Assembly (NCBI GenBank): GCA_035515475.1
Contig: DATJBF010000048.1
Coordinates: forward strand, 1-64,000
Direction of reading: 5' to 3'
Length of the DNA stretch: 64,000 bases
Origin: DATJBF01 sp035515475
GTDB taxonomy: Bacteria > Verrucomicrobiota > Verrucomicrobiia > Palsa-1439
Shown: one piece after another, positions 33,099 through 41,890 of the stretch
How the letters are laid out: each line of letters begins with the position of its first letter
Numbering within the stretch: position 1 is the first letter of the stretch
The notes under the pieces: generated by a model
What the model was told of the DNA's origin: nothing
Seen by the model: only the letters and a program-made list of their open reading frames with translations
Database searches by the model: none
Program-made: the position numbers and the translations under genes

Positions 33099-33953
33099 CT
33101 ACGGAATAACCAACTGCTGTCCGACCTTCAATTGATCCTTGCTCGGCAAATCACTCCGATTTGCCTCAAAAATCCTTTCCCAGCCGCCACGCGTGCCGTA
33201 ATAGCGCAAGGCCAACGAATACAGCGTGTCGCCTTTCTGAACGACGTGCACCCGCCCCCGCGCCGGCTCGGCGGCAGCCGTTTCAGATCCCGATGACGGC
33301 GGAACCGCATCGGGCGCGCCTGCCGGTACCGCCGCCGGCGTAGCCGCGCGCGCGGCTAGCGACGCCGATGCGGACTCTGCGGCCGCAGGCGCGGCCACCG
33401 CGGCCACGGTCGTAGCGCCTGCTGACTTCTCCAACTCAGCAATCCGCGTCCGGAGCCTTGCATTCTCCTGCAGCAAGGCGGCCGTCTGATCCTGCAGTCG
33501 CGTCAGTTCGCTCGGATCTATGATCGGCGATTGCGGCAGCTTGGCCGCCAGCGACAGCTTGGCCCGCTCGATGAAATCCTCAACCAGATGCTTCTTGTCC
33601 GAGTCGGGTCGCAGTTCCAAATAGTACCGGTAATGATAAATGGCCGAGATCGGATCGCCCAGTTTGTCGTCGCATAGCAACCCCAACTCCAGATGTGCCT
33701 TGGCAAACTCCGGATTTACCATCAGCGCCTTCTTGTACGCCTCCGCCGCAGCCGGAAAGTCGCCTTGCTCGGAAAGCTTTTTGGCCCGCTGATAGTTGGT
33801 CTCACGCTCGGCTTCCGCGTCCGTGACCGTGACCGGCCCCGTACGCCCGCAAGCAGAAGTGAACACGAGGAGGACAACCAAGGTGATGGGCAGTACCGGG
33901 CAACCGCGGTAGACCCGCCAACAGACCGACTGACTTGTCAGAGCTTTCTCCAT
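33099..33953 (-). CDS. Lipoprotein with TPR, coiled coil and LysM domain
   Basis: 284 residues. Hydrophobic signal segment ending in a lipobox-like VFTSAC (Cys about 35), TPR region (YQRAKKLSEQGDFPAAAEAY), a short coiled coil (LQDQTAALLQENARLRTRIA), an Ala/Pro linker, and a C-terminal LysM domain (HVVQKGDTLYSLALRYYG...LKVGQQLVIP). LysM binds peptidoglycan, so it probably sits in the envelope. 33 bp before the next gene of the ABC run. Confidence 0.82.
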   Translation of the reverse strand: MEKALTSQSVCWRVYRGCPVLPITLVVLLVFTSACGRTGPVTVTDAEAERETNYQRAKKLSEQGDFPAAAEAYKKALMVNPEFAKAHLELGLLCDDKLGDPISAIYHYRYYLELRPDSDKKHLVEDFIERAKLSLAAKLPQSPIIDPSELTRLQDQTAALLQENARLRTRIAELEKSAGATTVAAVAAPAAAESASASLAARAATPAAVPAGAPDAVPPSSGSETAAAEPARGRVHVVQKGDTLYSLALRYYGTRGGWERIFEANRSDLPSKDQLKVGQQLVIP

Positions 33954-34061
33954 TTCTGCCGTCCGTCAGACGGTTGACGGAGGGCAAACCTACCACGCCC
34001 TGGCGGAAATTACAACCCATCACCGTCGGTCGAATGCGCCATTATGTCGCGGTTTTGTCCC

Positions 34062-34091
34062 TTGACGCTCGCCGGGCGCAACGGCTAAGAT
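34062..34091 (+). promoter_or_regulatory. Candidate sigma70-type promoter of the DUF5679 gene
   Basis: TTGACG, 18-bp spacer, TAAGAT; start codon 53 bp after the -10 box. Confidence 0.5.
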
Positions 34092-34143
34092 TGCCGCCGG
34101 TTTCTCCGAACCACACTCAAGATTGTACCGGGAGGTGAACGCC

Positions 34144-34293
34144 ATGGCTGAAGCCTATTGTGTAAAGTGCAAAGCGAAAAAAGAAATGGCGAACGCGCAG
34201 CAAGTCACGATGAAGAACGGCCGCCCCGCCGTGCAAGGTGTGTGTCCTGACTGCGGCACCAAGCTGTTCCGCATCATGGGCGGCAAGAAGTGA
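34144..34293 (+). CDS. DUF5679 zinc-ribbon small protein
   Basis: 49 residues: MAEAYCVKCKAKKEM, then GVCPDCGTKLFRI. Two CxxC pairs (C6/C9, C34/C37) form a predicted zinc ribbon, and the whole protein matches the DUF5679 pattern. RBS GGGAGGTGAACGCC precedes the ATG. Function unknown; the family is widespread in PVC bacteria and Chloroflexi. It stands alone with its own promoter. Confidence 0.88.
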   Translation: MAEAYCVKCKAKKEMANAQQVTMKNGRPAVQGVCPDCGTKLFRIMGGKK

Positions 34294-34421
34294 GGTCCGT
34301 CGCCGGTCGAGCCCATGCTCGACCGCGCAGTTGAACGAGTCCCTGGCCAGCCGACGCTTGCGAGGCTGGTTCGTCTTTATTAGTATGAGCGGAGTCAAAC
34401 CGTGATTCCAATTTACTGACC

Positions 34422-35606
34422 ATGAACGACGTCAAAGAAGAACTAGCCTACGTACTCATCAACCCTTACACGGTCTACAAATCGCGGACGGGCGGCGTGA
34501 TCGTGCGCCTGTTTACACGCACCGCGCTGGAACTGGCGGCCACCCGCATGTTTGCGCCCAGCCGCGAACTGGTCGAGAAATACGCCGAAATCATCGTTTC
34601 GACCAAGGACCCGCAGGACCGCAAGATTCAGGAACTCATCCGCCAGTACATCCTCGACAATTACTCTCCCGACCCCAAGACCGGCCAACATCGACGCGTG
34701 ATGATGTTGGTGTTCCGGGGTGAAGACGCCGTGCACAAGGTGCGCCAAGTGGTCGGCAGTTTTCGGACTGACAAACCTGCCGGTGAAACCATTCGGGACA
34801 CCTACGGCGACTACATCGTCGGTCTCGACGGCCAGGTGAAGTACTTCGAGCCGGCGGTGCTCGCCGCGCCGACCCCGGAAGAAGCCGAAACCAAATTGAA
34901 ACTCTGGGCGAAATACTCGGAAAGCGACGGGGGCTTCCTCGAAAAGGTCGTCCGTTATCCCAAGGACATGAAGGTCGAGCAGACCCTCGTGCTGCTCAAG
35001 CCCGACAATTTCCGGTTCCCCAGCGCCCGCCCCGGCAATATCGTCGACATGCTGTCGCGCACCGGCCTCTACATCATCGCCATCAAGGTCCATCACATGA
35101 GCGTCGCCGAAGCCGAGGAGTTCTACGGGCCGGTCCGCGCCTTCCTCCGTGAAAAACTCAAGGACATCTCCGGCCAGCGCGCCCGGCTCGCGTTGGAGAA
35201 GGAATTCGGCTTTGGACTGACCCCCGCCACCGAGAATACCCTGGGCGATGCCATGGGATCGCTGTTCGCCGACCAGCAGTTCAGTCAAATCGTCCAGTTC
35301 ATGACCGGCCGCAAACCCGAGGACTGCTCGCCGCCCGCGAAGTCGGAACCGGGCCTGGAGAAAATCGTGGCCGTCGTCTACGAAGGCCCCGACGCCGTCA
35401 GCAAGATCCGCAACGTCCTCGGCCCAACCGATCCCCGCAAAGCGCCGCCGGGCACGATCCGCCGCGAGCTCGGCCAAGACATCATGGTCAACGCCGCCCA
35501 CGCGAGCGATTCCCCCGACAACGCCCAGCGCGAGATGAAGATCATCAAAATTCGCGAAAACAATTTGAAACCACTGGTCGAAGAGTTCTACAATTGCCGA
35601 TTGTGA
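34422..35606 (+). CDS. Tandem nucleoside diphosphate kinase, first domain degenerate
   Basis: 394 residues, more than twice a normal NDK (about 140). Second half (about 185-394) has TLVLLKPDNFRF, a helical insert, IVAVVYEGPDAVSKIRNVLG, PPGTIRRELG and NAAHASDS with the phospho-acceptor His at about 360. First half (about 5-150) follows the same fold (YVLINPYTVYKSRTGG, RVMMLVFRGEDAVHKVRQVV, GETIRDTYGDY) but has no histidine where NxxHxSDS should lie. NDKs equilibrate NTP pools by phosphate transfer. Probable activity rests on the second domain only. Confidence 0.82.
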   Translation: MNDVKEELAYVLINPYTVYKSRTGGVIVRLFTRTALELAATRMFAPSRELVEKYAEIIVSTKDPQDRKIQELIRQYILDNYSPDPKTGQHRRVMMLVFRGEDAVHKVRQVVGSFRTDKPAGETIRDTYGDYIVGLDGQVKYFEPAVLAAPTPEEAETKLKLWAKYSESDGGFLEKVVRYPKDMKVEQTLVLLKPDNFRFPSARPGNIVDMLSRTGLYIIAIKVHHMSVAEAEEFYGPVRAFLREKLKDISGQRARLALEKEFGFGLTPATENTLGDAMGSLFADQQFSQIVQFMTGRKPEDCSPPAKSEPGLEKIVAVVYEGPDAVSKIRNVLGPTDPRKAPPGTIRRELGQDIMVNAAHASDSPDNAQREMKIIKIRENNLKPLVEEFYNCRL

Positions 35607-35652
35607 CGTGGTGAACTCGTAACCGGTAAATCTGAAATCCCGAAGGAATCCA

Positions 35653-36828
35653 ATGCAACAACTCGCGCAACGTGCCACAACGCTCACCCCCTCGCTGACG
35701 CTCGCCATCGACGCCAAAGCCAAGACGCTGAAGGCCGAAGGCGTCGACGTGTGCGGGTTCGGCGCCGGCGAGCCCGATTTCGACACGCCGCAGCACATCA
35801 AGGACGCGGCGGCCGAGGCTCTGGCCGATGGGTTCACCAAGTACACGCCGTCCTCGGGCACGCCCGAATTGCGCGCGGCCATCGCCGAGAAATTGAAGAA
35901 CGACAACGGCCTCGATTACAAACCGTCGCAGATCATCGTGAACTGCGGCGCCAAACATTCTTGCTACAACGCCGTCCTTGCCACCTGCCAGGCAGGCGAC
36001 GAGGTCATCATCCCCGCGCCGTATTGGCTGAGCTATCCCGAGATGGTCAAACTCGCAGACGCCTCGCCCGTGATCGTTCCCACCAGGGAAGAGAACGGCT
36101 TCAAGATCACGCCCGATCAGTTCCGCGACGCCATGACGCCGGCCACCAAGCTCATCATCATCAATTCGCCGGGCAATCCGACCGGGTCCGTGTATACCCG
36201 CGAGGAATTGCTGGCGCTCGCCGAAGTCGCGCTCGAGGAAGAGATCCTGATGCTGTCCGACGAGATTTACGAGAAGATCACCTACGACGGCGCCCAGTCC
36301 GTCAGCCTCGCGTCGCTGAGCCCGGAAATCTACGACTTCACCGTTACCGTGAACGGCTTCAGCAAAGCCTACGCCATGACCGGCTGGCGGCTCGGTTACA
36401 TCGCCGCCCCCGAACCGATCGCCGCGGCGATCGACTCGATCCAGTCGCACTCAACTTCCAACCCCACGAGCTTCGCGCAAAAAGGCGCGGTGGCCGGACT
36501 GAAAGGCGACCAGTCGTTCATCGGCGAAATGGTGAAGGCGTTCGCCGAACGCCGTGCGTACATCTACGACCGCCTTACCAAGATTCCCGGCGTGACCTGT
36601 GTGAAACCGATGGGGGCGTTCTACATGCTGCCCAACGTGTCCGCCTTCGGACTCGGCTCGACCGATTTCTGCACCCGGTTGCTCGACCAGCAGAAGGTCG
36701 CCGCCGTGCCGGGCATCGCGTTCGGCACCGACGCCCACATCCGCCTCAGCTATGCCTGTTCGATGGCGAACATCCAGAAGGGCCTCGACCGCATCGAAGC
36801 GTTCTGCGCCAGCCTCAAGAATGGTTGA
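35653..36828 (+). CDS. aspC: Aspartate aminotransferase, class I PLP
   Basis: 391 residues. GAGEPDFDTPQHI, NCGAKHSCYNAV, PYWLSYPEM, NSPGNPTGSVY, LSDEIYEKITYD, and the PLP Lys in NGFSKAYAMTGWRLGYI; Arg substrate ligand in IRLSYACS. This pattern fits the thermophile-type AAT subfamily, transferring amino groups between aspartate and 2-oxoglutarate; prephenate activity is possible for the subfamily. RBS GAAGGAATCC. Stop lies in an inverted repeat. Confidence 0.92.
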   Translation: MQQLAQRATTLTPSLTLAIDAKAKTLKAEGVDVCGFGAGEPDFDTPQHIKDAAAEALADGFTKYTPSSGTPELRAAIAEKLKNDNGLDYKPSQIIVNCGAKHSCYNAVLATCQAGDEVIIPAPYWLSYPEMVKLADASPVIVPTREENGFKITPDQFRDAMTPATKLIIINSPGNPTGSVYTREELLALAEVALEEEILMLSDEIYEKITYDGAQSVSLASLSPEIYDFTVTVNGFSKAYAMTGWRLGYIAAPEPIAAAIDSIQSHSTSNPTSFAQKGAVAGLKGDQSFIGEMVKAFAERRAYIYDRLTKIPGVTCVKPMGAFYMLPNVSAFGLGSTDFCTRLLDQQKVAAVPGIAFGTDAHIRLSYACSMANIQKGLDRIEAFCASLKNG

Positions 36829-36864
36829 TGGGCAGTGGTTCATGGATTATGAACCATCAACCAT
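36821..36864. terminator. Inverted repeat across the aspC stop
   Basis: Outer arms ATGGTTGATG (36821-36830) and CATCAACCAT (36855-36864), inner arms GGTTCAT and ATGAACC. It includes the aspC stop codon and ends 12 bp before ychF-like. Could act as a terminator or mRNA 3'-end stabiliser; no T-run. Confidence 0.4.
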
Positions 36865-36876
36865 GAGCCATTCCCC

Positions 36877-37965
36877 ATGAAGGTCGCACTCATCGGTCTG
36901 CCCCAAACGGGTAAAAAGACCGCTTTCTCGCTGCTGACGGGCGTTGGCCTCGATCATTTGCTCGGCCGCGCCGCCGAATATCACGTCGGCACCGTCAAGG
37001 TCGCCGACCCGCGCGTGGACAAGCTCTCCGCGATGTACCAGCCGAAGAAGACCAAGTACGCCGAGATCGAGTGCACGCTGGCCCCGGCCCCACCCCACGA
37101 AGCCAAACCGCGCGAGCAATGGCTCAACAAACTCAAGGACATGGACGCGCTTTGCCACGTCGTCCGCGCGTTCGACGATCCGGCCGTGTTCCACGCCAGC
37201 GGTTCGGTCGATCCGCTTCGGGACGTCGACGCCATGAACCTCGAACTCACGATCAGCGACCTCAGCCTCATCGAGACCCGCCTCGGCCGGATCGAGCAGG
37301 ACCAAAAGAAAAAATTCGAACAGGACCGGGCCGACGAGGAAGCGTTGCTCAAGCACCTCAAACCACACCTCGAAGCCGGCCGATCGCTGCGCGAATACGC
37401 CTGGCGCGAAGGGGAAGAAAAACGCGTCCGCTCGCTGCAGTTTCTCACCATGAAAGGCTTGGTCACCGCGCTCAACTGCGGCGAATCCAACTACCCCAAC
37501 GCGGCCCTACTCGAGTCCGCCCGGTCCAAACTCACCGGCCCGCGCTCCAAAGTCTGCGAACTGTGCGCCAAACTTGAAGCCGAGGTCGCGCAAATCGAAG
37601 ATCCCAAGGAACGAGCTGAGTTCTTGTCGGCCCTCGGCATCGAAGAACCGGCCATCCACGTGTTGACCCGGTTGCTCTACCAGGCCCTCGGTTACATCTC
37701 GTTTTTCACGACCGGCGAAGACGAAGTTCGCGCCTGGACGATTCGTCACGGCGCCGCGGCGGTCGACGCCGCTCACGCGATTCACACCGATCTCGCCAAA
37801 GGTTTTATCCGGGCCGAAGTGATGAAGTACCCCGACCTGATCGGGGCGGGCGACACCGGCCACGCCGCGGAAGTTCGCCTCAAGGAAACCGGCAAACTCC
37901 TGCTCAAAGGCAAGGATTACATCGTCGAAGATGGCGACATCGTCCACATCCGCCACAGCGGCTGA
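36877..37965 (+). CDS. YchF/Obg-type GTPase-like protein with divergent G motifs
   Basis: 362 residues, matching YchF length. P-loop GLPQTGKKT at residues 7-15 and C-terminal TGS-like ending (FIRAEVMKYPDLIGAGDTGH, then GKDYIVEDGDIVHIRHSG) follow YchF. The DIAGL (G3) and NVDE (G4) motifs of YchF are not found; the corresponding regions read LAPAPPHEAKPREQ and ALNCGESNYP. HVVRAFDDPAVFH is retained. Canonical YchF binds ATP and ribosomes; this copy may be a paralogue with changed nucleotide use. Confidence 0.8.
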   Translation: MKVALIGLPQTGKKTAFSLLTGVGLDHLLGRAAEYHVGTVKVADPRVDKLSAMYQPKKTKYAEIECTLAPAPPHEAKPREQWLNKLKDMDALCHVVRAFDDPAVFHASGSVDPLRDVDAMNLELTISDLSLIETRLGRIEQDQKKKFEQDRADEEALLKHLKPHLEAGRSLREYAWREGEEKRVRSLQFLTMKGLVTALNCGESNYPNAALLESARSKLTGPRSKVCELCAKLEAEVAQIEDPKERAEFLSALGIEEPAIHVLTRLLYQALGYISFFTTGEDEVRAWTIRHGAAAVDAAHAIHTDLAKGFIRAEVMKYPDLIGAGDTGHAAEVRLKETGKLLLKGKDYIVEDGDIVHIRHSG

Positions 37966-38776
37966 GAAGGTTCGGGAAGATTTCCAGTTCCTCGAAGGAC
38001 CCGTGTGGGCCTCCGGAGGGCCACGTTCCGTCGTCGCCGAGCCGTGCCTCCTCTTCTCCGACATCCCCGCCAGCCGCATCTATCGGTATTCACCCGCGAC
38101 GAATTCGTTCAGCGTGTTTCGCGAGCCAAGCCACCAAGCCAACGGCAATACCCTCGACCCGCAAGGCCGACTCGTTACGTGCGAACACGAGACGCGACGC
38201 GTGAGCCGGACCGAACCCGATGGCGCCGTCGTGCCACTGGCAACCCATTACGAAGGCAAACGTCTCAACAGCCCCAACGACGTCGTGTGCCGGAGGGACG
38301 GCTCGGTCTATTTCAGCGATCCGCCGTACGCCGTGAAACCCGAGCAGCGCGAACTCGATTTCCAAGGCGTGTTCCGCGTTTCCCCTGACGGCAAGCTGGT
38401 TGCTTTGGCCGTGCGCGATTTCGTCAAACCCAACGGCCTCGCTTTCTCCCCCGACGAAAAACTCCTCTACATCGCCGACACCGAACTCGGTCACGTCCGG
38501 GCGTTCGATGCGCAGCCGGACGGCTCGATCGCTAACTCGCGCGTCTTCTGCAAGGTCGAGCGTCCCGACGGCATGCGGGTCGATGTGAAAGGCAATCTTT
38601 ATGTCTGCGGGATGAAGTCGGTTAAAATCTTCAATCCCGACGGCAAGAAGACCGGTGAGATCACGCTGCCCCAACGTCCCGCCAACGTTGCATTCGGGGA
38701 CCCCGATCGCCAGACGCTCTACATTTGCGCCCGCACCGGCCTGTATCGAGCCCGGGTGCGGACCCGCGGTGTCTAA
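37931..38776 (+). CDS. SMP-30/gluconolactonase-family protein
   Basis: 281 residues forming a six-bladed propeller. FQFLEGPVWASGG holds the metal Glu, then NGNTLDPQGRLVTCEHETRR, LNSPNDVVCRRDGSVYFSDP (Asn, Asp ligands), PNGLAFSPDEKLLYIADT, and PDGMRVDVKGNLYVCG. Hydrolyses sugar lactones such as gluconolactone, feeding the sugar-acid genes elsewhere in the window. The first 35 bp overlap the ychF-like 3' end, the last 4 bp overlap a convergent gene. No signal peptide. Confidence 0.85.
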   Translation: MATSSTSATAAEKVREDFQFLEGPVWASGGPRSVVAEPCLLFSDIPASRIYRYSPATNSFSVFREPSHQANGNTLDPQGRLVTCEHETRRVSRTEPDGAVVPLATHYEGKRLNSPNDVVCRRDGSVYFSDPPYAVKPEQRELDFQGVFRVSPDGKLVALAVRDFVKPNGLAFSPDEKLLYIADTELGHVRAFDAQPDGSIANSRVFCKVERPDGMRVDVKGNLYVCGMKSVKIFNPDGKKTGEITLPQRPANVAFGDPDRQTLYICARTGLYRARVRTRGV

Positions 38777-40329
38777 CGCAGCCGCGCGAGATTGGCGCGA
38801 GGCTCGTCCCAATGCGGCGCCAGCCGGGCCGCGATTTTCAACTGCGCGATGGCGTCGTTGGTTTGCCCGGCCTTTGCCAGGGCCGCGCCCAGATTGTTGT
38901 AGGCTTCGGCCGACCTGGGTTTGAGCCGGACCGCCTCCCGAAATTGAACAACGGCTGTGTTGTAGTCGCCTCGCTGGAAGCTTGCGATTCCCAAATTGTA
39001 GTGCGCATTCCCGTAATCGGGTCTCAGCCGAATCGTCTCTTGATAATGGGCAATCGCCTCGGCGGCCTGGCCATGAGCCAGCAAGACGTTCGCGAGATTG
39101 TTGTGCGCCATCCACGCCCCGGGATTCTTATTCACGTTGTCGCGCCAGAGCGTTTCCTCGTTCGTATAAACGGAACCCCGGCGCCAAGCGGCCGCTCCCA
39201 GCGCCAACGAGAGGGCCACGCCCGCGACCACTCCAACCGTCCGGCCTCGTTCGCCGAATCGGTCGCTCATCCGCTTCCCGGCCCCGACCACCAGAGCGAT
39301 CACCCCGACGATCGAGTAGTACTGCCAGTGATCGGCCACCAACGAATAGTAATAGAACCCTTGATCGAAGAATCCCAATACCGGGAACAGCATCACCACA
39401 AAATACCCCAGCCCGAACAACCAGGGTCGCCCCCAACTCTTGCGCCGCCACCAAAAAACCGCCAGACCGCCGATCAACATCACTCCCGGCACGTACGACG
39501 TCCAGCGCGAAACGTCGATCTCCCATTTCGGATAGACCACCGTGAGACCGACCGGCAGCAGCGCCTTGGACAGGTAAAACCACGGTATCCAACCCGCCGC
39601 AGCCAGTCGGGAAGCGAATCCTCCCGTCCGCACGACGACATCTCCCAGGGCCCGCTGATGCTGAACGATGGTCACCACCGCCAACGCCAGCGAAGCGGCG
39701 AGGTACGGCACGCTGCACAGCCAGTCTCGCTTGGGTATCCGCCCGCGCCGCCACCAGACGCAGCCCAGCAGCACCACCGGGAGCATCACGATCGCCGTCT
39801 TGCTCAGCAGCGCCAGCAGAAACGCCGCCACCGACCAACCATACCAACGCCATCGGCCGTCGTCGTCGAACCGCAGATAGAACAGAATCGACAACGCGTA
39901 AAACAGCATCGAGAGCGTGTTCTTCTGTTCGCTGATCCACGCCACCGTGGCCACGTTTACCGGATGAACGGCAAACACCAGCGCCGCCAGCCACGCTCCC
40001 GGAATCTTCAGCCGCCGCAGGACCACCCACACCAGGACGGCATTGACGGCATGCAACAGCACATTGACCACGTGGTAACCCACCGGGTTGGCGCCCCACG
40101 CTCGCCACTCCAGCCACCACAGACTCCAGATCACCGGCCGGTAATCCGGGGACTCCGATGTAAACCAGAATCGATACAGCCCGTCACGGGCGTGGATCAT
40201 CGGGTTGTCGGTGATGAGCGCCCGATCATCGAAGACAAACCCGTCGCGTACCGCCGGTGCGTACACGACGAATGTGATCGCCACCAACAACAGACCCCCG
40301 GCGATCGCTGGCCAGCGAAACTCTCTCAC
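38773..40329 (-). CDS. Multi-span membrane protein with C-terminal TPR repeats
   Basis: 518 residues from a GTG at 40329. About 10 hydrophobic spans (about 1-390) with a first loop reading PAVRDGFVFDDRALITDNP, the Asp-rich loop seen in PMT/O-mannosyl- and O-GlcNAc-type glycosyltransferases, and HPVNVATVAWISEQKNTLSM. C-terminus has three TPRs (MAHNNLANVLLAHGQAAEAI, NAHYNLGIASFQRGDYNTAV, EAYNNLGAALAKAGQTNDAI). A lipid-linked-sugar glycosyltransferase is likely. An in-frame extension to 40419 adds residues next to a REP element and is doubtful. Confidence 0.72.
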   Translation of the reverse strand: MREFRWPAIAGGLLLVAITFVVYAPAVRDGFVFDDRALITDNPMIHARDGLYRFWFTSESPDYRPVIWSLWWLEWRAWGANPVGYHVVNVLLHAVNAVLVWVVLRRLKIPGAWLAALVFAVHPVNVATVAWISEQKNTLSMLFYALSILFYLRFDDDGRWRWYGWSVAAFLLALLSKTAIVMLPVVLLGCVWWRRGRIPKRDWLCSVPYLAASLALAVVTIVQHQRALGDVVVRTGGFASRLAAAGWIPWFYLSKALLPVGLTVVYPKWEIDVSRWTSYVPGVMLIGGLAVFWWRRKSWGRPWLFGLGYFVVMLFPVLGFFDQGFYYYSLVADHWQYYSIVGVIALVVGAGKRMSDRFGERGRTVGVVAGVALSLALGAAAWRRGSVYTNEETLWRDNVNKNPGAWMAHNNLANVLLAHGQAAEAIAHYQETIRLRPDYGNAHYNLGIASFQRGDYNTAVVQFREAVRLKPRSAEAYNNLGAALAKAGQTNDAIAQLKIAARLAPHWDEPRANLARLR

Positions 40330-40421
40330 ACCCCTTGCTTGCCACGCCGCCCCGCCGAACACAAGCGCAGATTGCAGTCGCGGGGCCGTCTGGTGCGTCG
40401 GCTCTTCGAAGTACCGCACGA

Positions 40422-40444
40422 CGCCGGCGAGAGGCCGGCGCTAC
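40422..40444 (-). repeat. REP palindrome at the 3' end of the downstream gene
   Basis: On the minus strand GTAGC then GCCGGC-CTCTC-GCCGGC. GTAG overlaps and supplies the TAG stop codon of the gene 40441-41238. Same GTAG-hairpin layout as the RAYT-flanking elements. Confidence 0.6.
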
Positions 40445-41238
40445 CGGGCCATCCCCACATTCAACAGCCACAGCAACTCGGTCTCGAAGTCGTGCAGGCA
40501 GGTGTAATTGGCAAACGTCAGGGACCGGTTCTCGAGCAAGAGGCGCGCACCGAAATTCAACCGCGCCGGCGTTCGCCGCGCCCATTCGCCGAAGAACGTG
40601 CGGAAATTCCCCGCGGCGTTCATCTGTTTCTTCTCGCCCAGCCCGGAGAAATCAAAGTGATCAGGACTGAAGGCGAACTGCTCGCCCGACCGGACCACGA
40701 CCCGCCCAAACGTGATCATTTGGTTCGATTTCACGGGCGTGATTTCCTTCTTCTTGCGCCGGCCACCGAACATTCCGACCGGCATGCCCGTGACGAGAAA
40801 GACTCCCAAGCCGATCATCATTTTCCCCATCTTTTGCTCGTTTCCGCCCGCCTCGCGCACGATCACTTCTTCCGTGAACCCTCCGGCAGCGACCACGCCC
40901 ACTTCCGACCACTCGATCACGCGCGTCGGGTCCTGCAGCGACTGCAGGTGCAACGTCACGCCGTTTTCGGCCGGCTCGGCCCCGGTCATCACCTTCGGCT
41001 CGGCGGGCGTCAGTAGCGCGGCGTTGTCGATTCCCACCGTGCCGCCCGCCAAATCGCCAATCGCTCCCACAATGCGCCGGGCCTCGTCCTCGGTCGCTTC
41101 CCGTTCCAGAAATCCCCAGCCTTTCCGGATCCTGGTGCGCGCATCGAAATCGGTGACGCCGTAGACCTGCGCGACGACCGGCGCCAGCGCGTCCAGATGA
41201 TCGAGCGGGAATTCGCGAAACAAAATCGAGTAACTCAC
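40441..41238 (-). CDS. Hypothetical protein
   Basis: 265 residues from GTG 41238 (VSYSILFREFPLDHLDALAP). A hydrophobic segment near residue 160 (MGKMMIGLGVFLVTGMPVGM) is followed by basic residues, so one membrane span is possible. The rest is soluble, with no recognised domain. The TAG stop belongs to a REP element. Start alternatives up to 41274 exist. Confidence 0.55.
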   Translation of the reverse strand: MSYSILFREFPLDHLDALAPVVAQVYGVTDFDARTRIRKGWGFLEREATEDEARRIVGAIGDLAGGTVGIDNAALLTPAEPKVMTGAEPAENGVTLHLQSLQDPTRVIEWSEVGVVAAGGFTEEVIVREAGGNEQKMGKMMIGLGVFLVTGMPVGMFGGRRKKKEITPVKSNQMITFGRVVVRSGEQFAFSPDHFDFSGLGEKKQMNAAGNFRTFFGEWARRTPARLNFGARLLLENRSLTFANYTCLHDFETELLWLLNVGMAR

Positions 41239-41368
41239 ACCGCGGACGATACGACCACGATCGCCCGAACGCAAACTTGCTTTACTGCAACAGTGGTTTG
41301 CCGCCCTGACCCCTCGGCCCCTCCTGGCGTCGGGTATGACCGCCGAATCCCCAAACGCATCTCCCCCC

Positions 41369-41392
41369 TGTAGCGGCGGTCTATGACCGCCG
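41369..41392 (+). repeat. REP element, left flank of the RAYT gene
   Basis: TGTAGC followed by the 7-bp hairpin GGCGGTC-TAT-GACCGCC and G. Total 24 bp. The transposase stop codon lies in its loop. Inverted partner at 41891-41914. Confidence 0.8.
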
Positions 41393-41875
41393 ACATTCCA
41401 AGTGATGAATCTCTCCCTGATACGGCCACTCTTCGGCTCGCGAGACCAGTCCCGCCCTCACCGGATTCTGGAGCACGTACAACCATTTCTCCTCGTACGA
41501 TTCACTCGACCGCAGCACGTGATCAAAGAAACCCTTTTGCCAATGAGGCGGCGGAATCCCCTGCTGCCGCATGGCTTTTGACAGAGCGTTCTTGAGTGAG
41601 TTCATCCACATCGAGAGCGTTGGGCCCTCTTCAAACCGTACAACAAACAGGTGAACATGGCCCGGCATCAAGACATACCGCCCCACGAACACACCACGAT
41701 CCGGTCCCGCCCTCGCGAACGTGAGAAAGGTGTCATGAACCGACGGATCTGCCAGAATTCCTCCGCGCCCCTCTGTACAAGCGGTGATGAAATAGAGTGG
41801 ATCGCGAGCGAAAACCCAGTCGAGTCGCTGGAGACGTGGCTTACCAATCACGGGGCATGATAGGTTTTCAACCAC
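41381..41875 (-). CDS. REP-associated tyrosine transposase (RAYT), Y1/IS200-like
   Basis: 164 residues. VFARDPLYFITACT, the HUH motif MPGHVHLFVV, LSMWMNSLKNALSKAM, and the active Tyr region SYEEKWLYVLQNPVRAGLV match the TnpA_REP family, which cuts single-stranded DNA at REP hairpins next to a GTAG. GTG start at 41875. It is flanked by two inverted REP elements beginning TGTAG, at 41369-41392 and 41891-41914, which supports a functional REPtron. Not linked to IS ends. Confidence 0.88.
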   Translation of the reverse strand: MVENLSCPVIGKPRLQRLDWVFARDPLYFITACTEGRGGILADPSVHDTFLTFARAGPDRGVFVGRYVLMPGHVHLFVVRFEEGPTLSMWMNSLKNALSKAMRQQGIPPPHWQKGFFDHVLRSSESYEEKWLYVLQNPVRAGLVSRAEEWPYQGEIHHLECRRS

Positions 41876-41890
41876 AGACCCGCAAGATCT

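Noticed and set aside
41340..41400. RAYT as part of an IS200/IS605 insertion sequence
   Set aside because: No TnpB and no IS left/right end hairpins beyond the REP elements. The flanking REPs and the protein motifs fit a domesticated RAYT.
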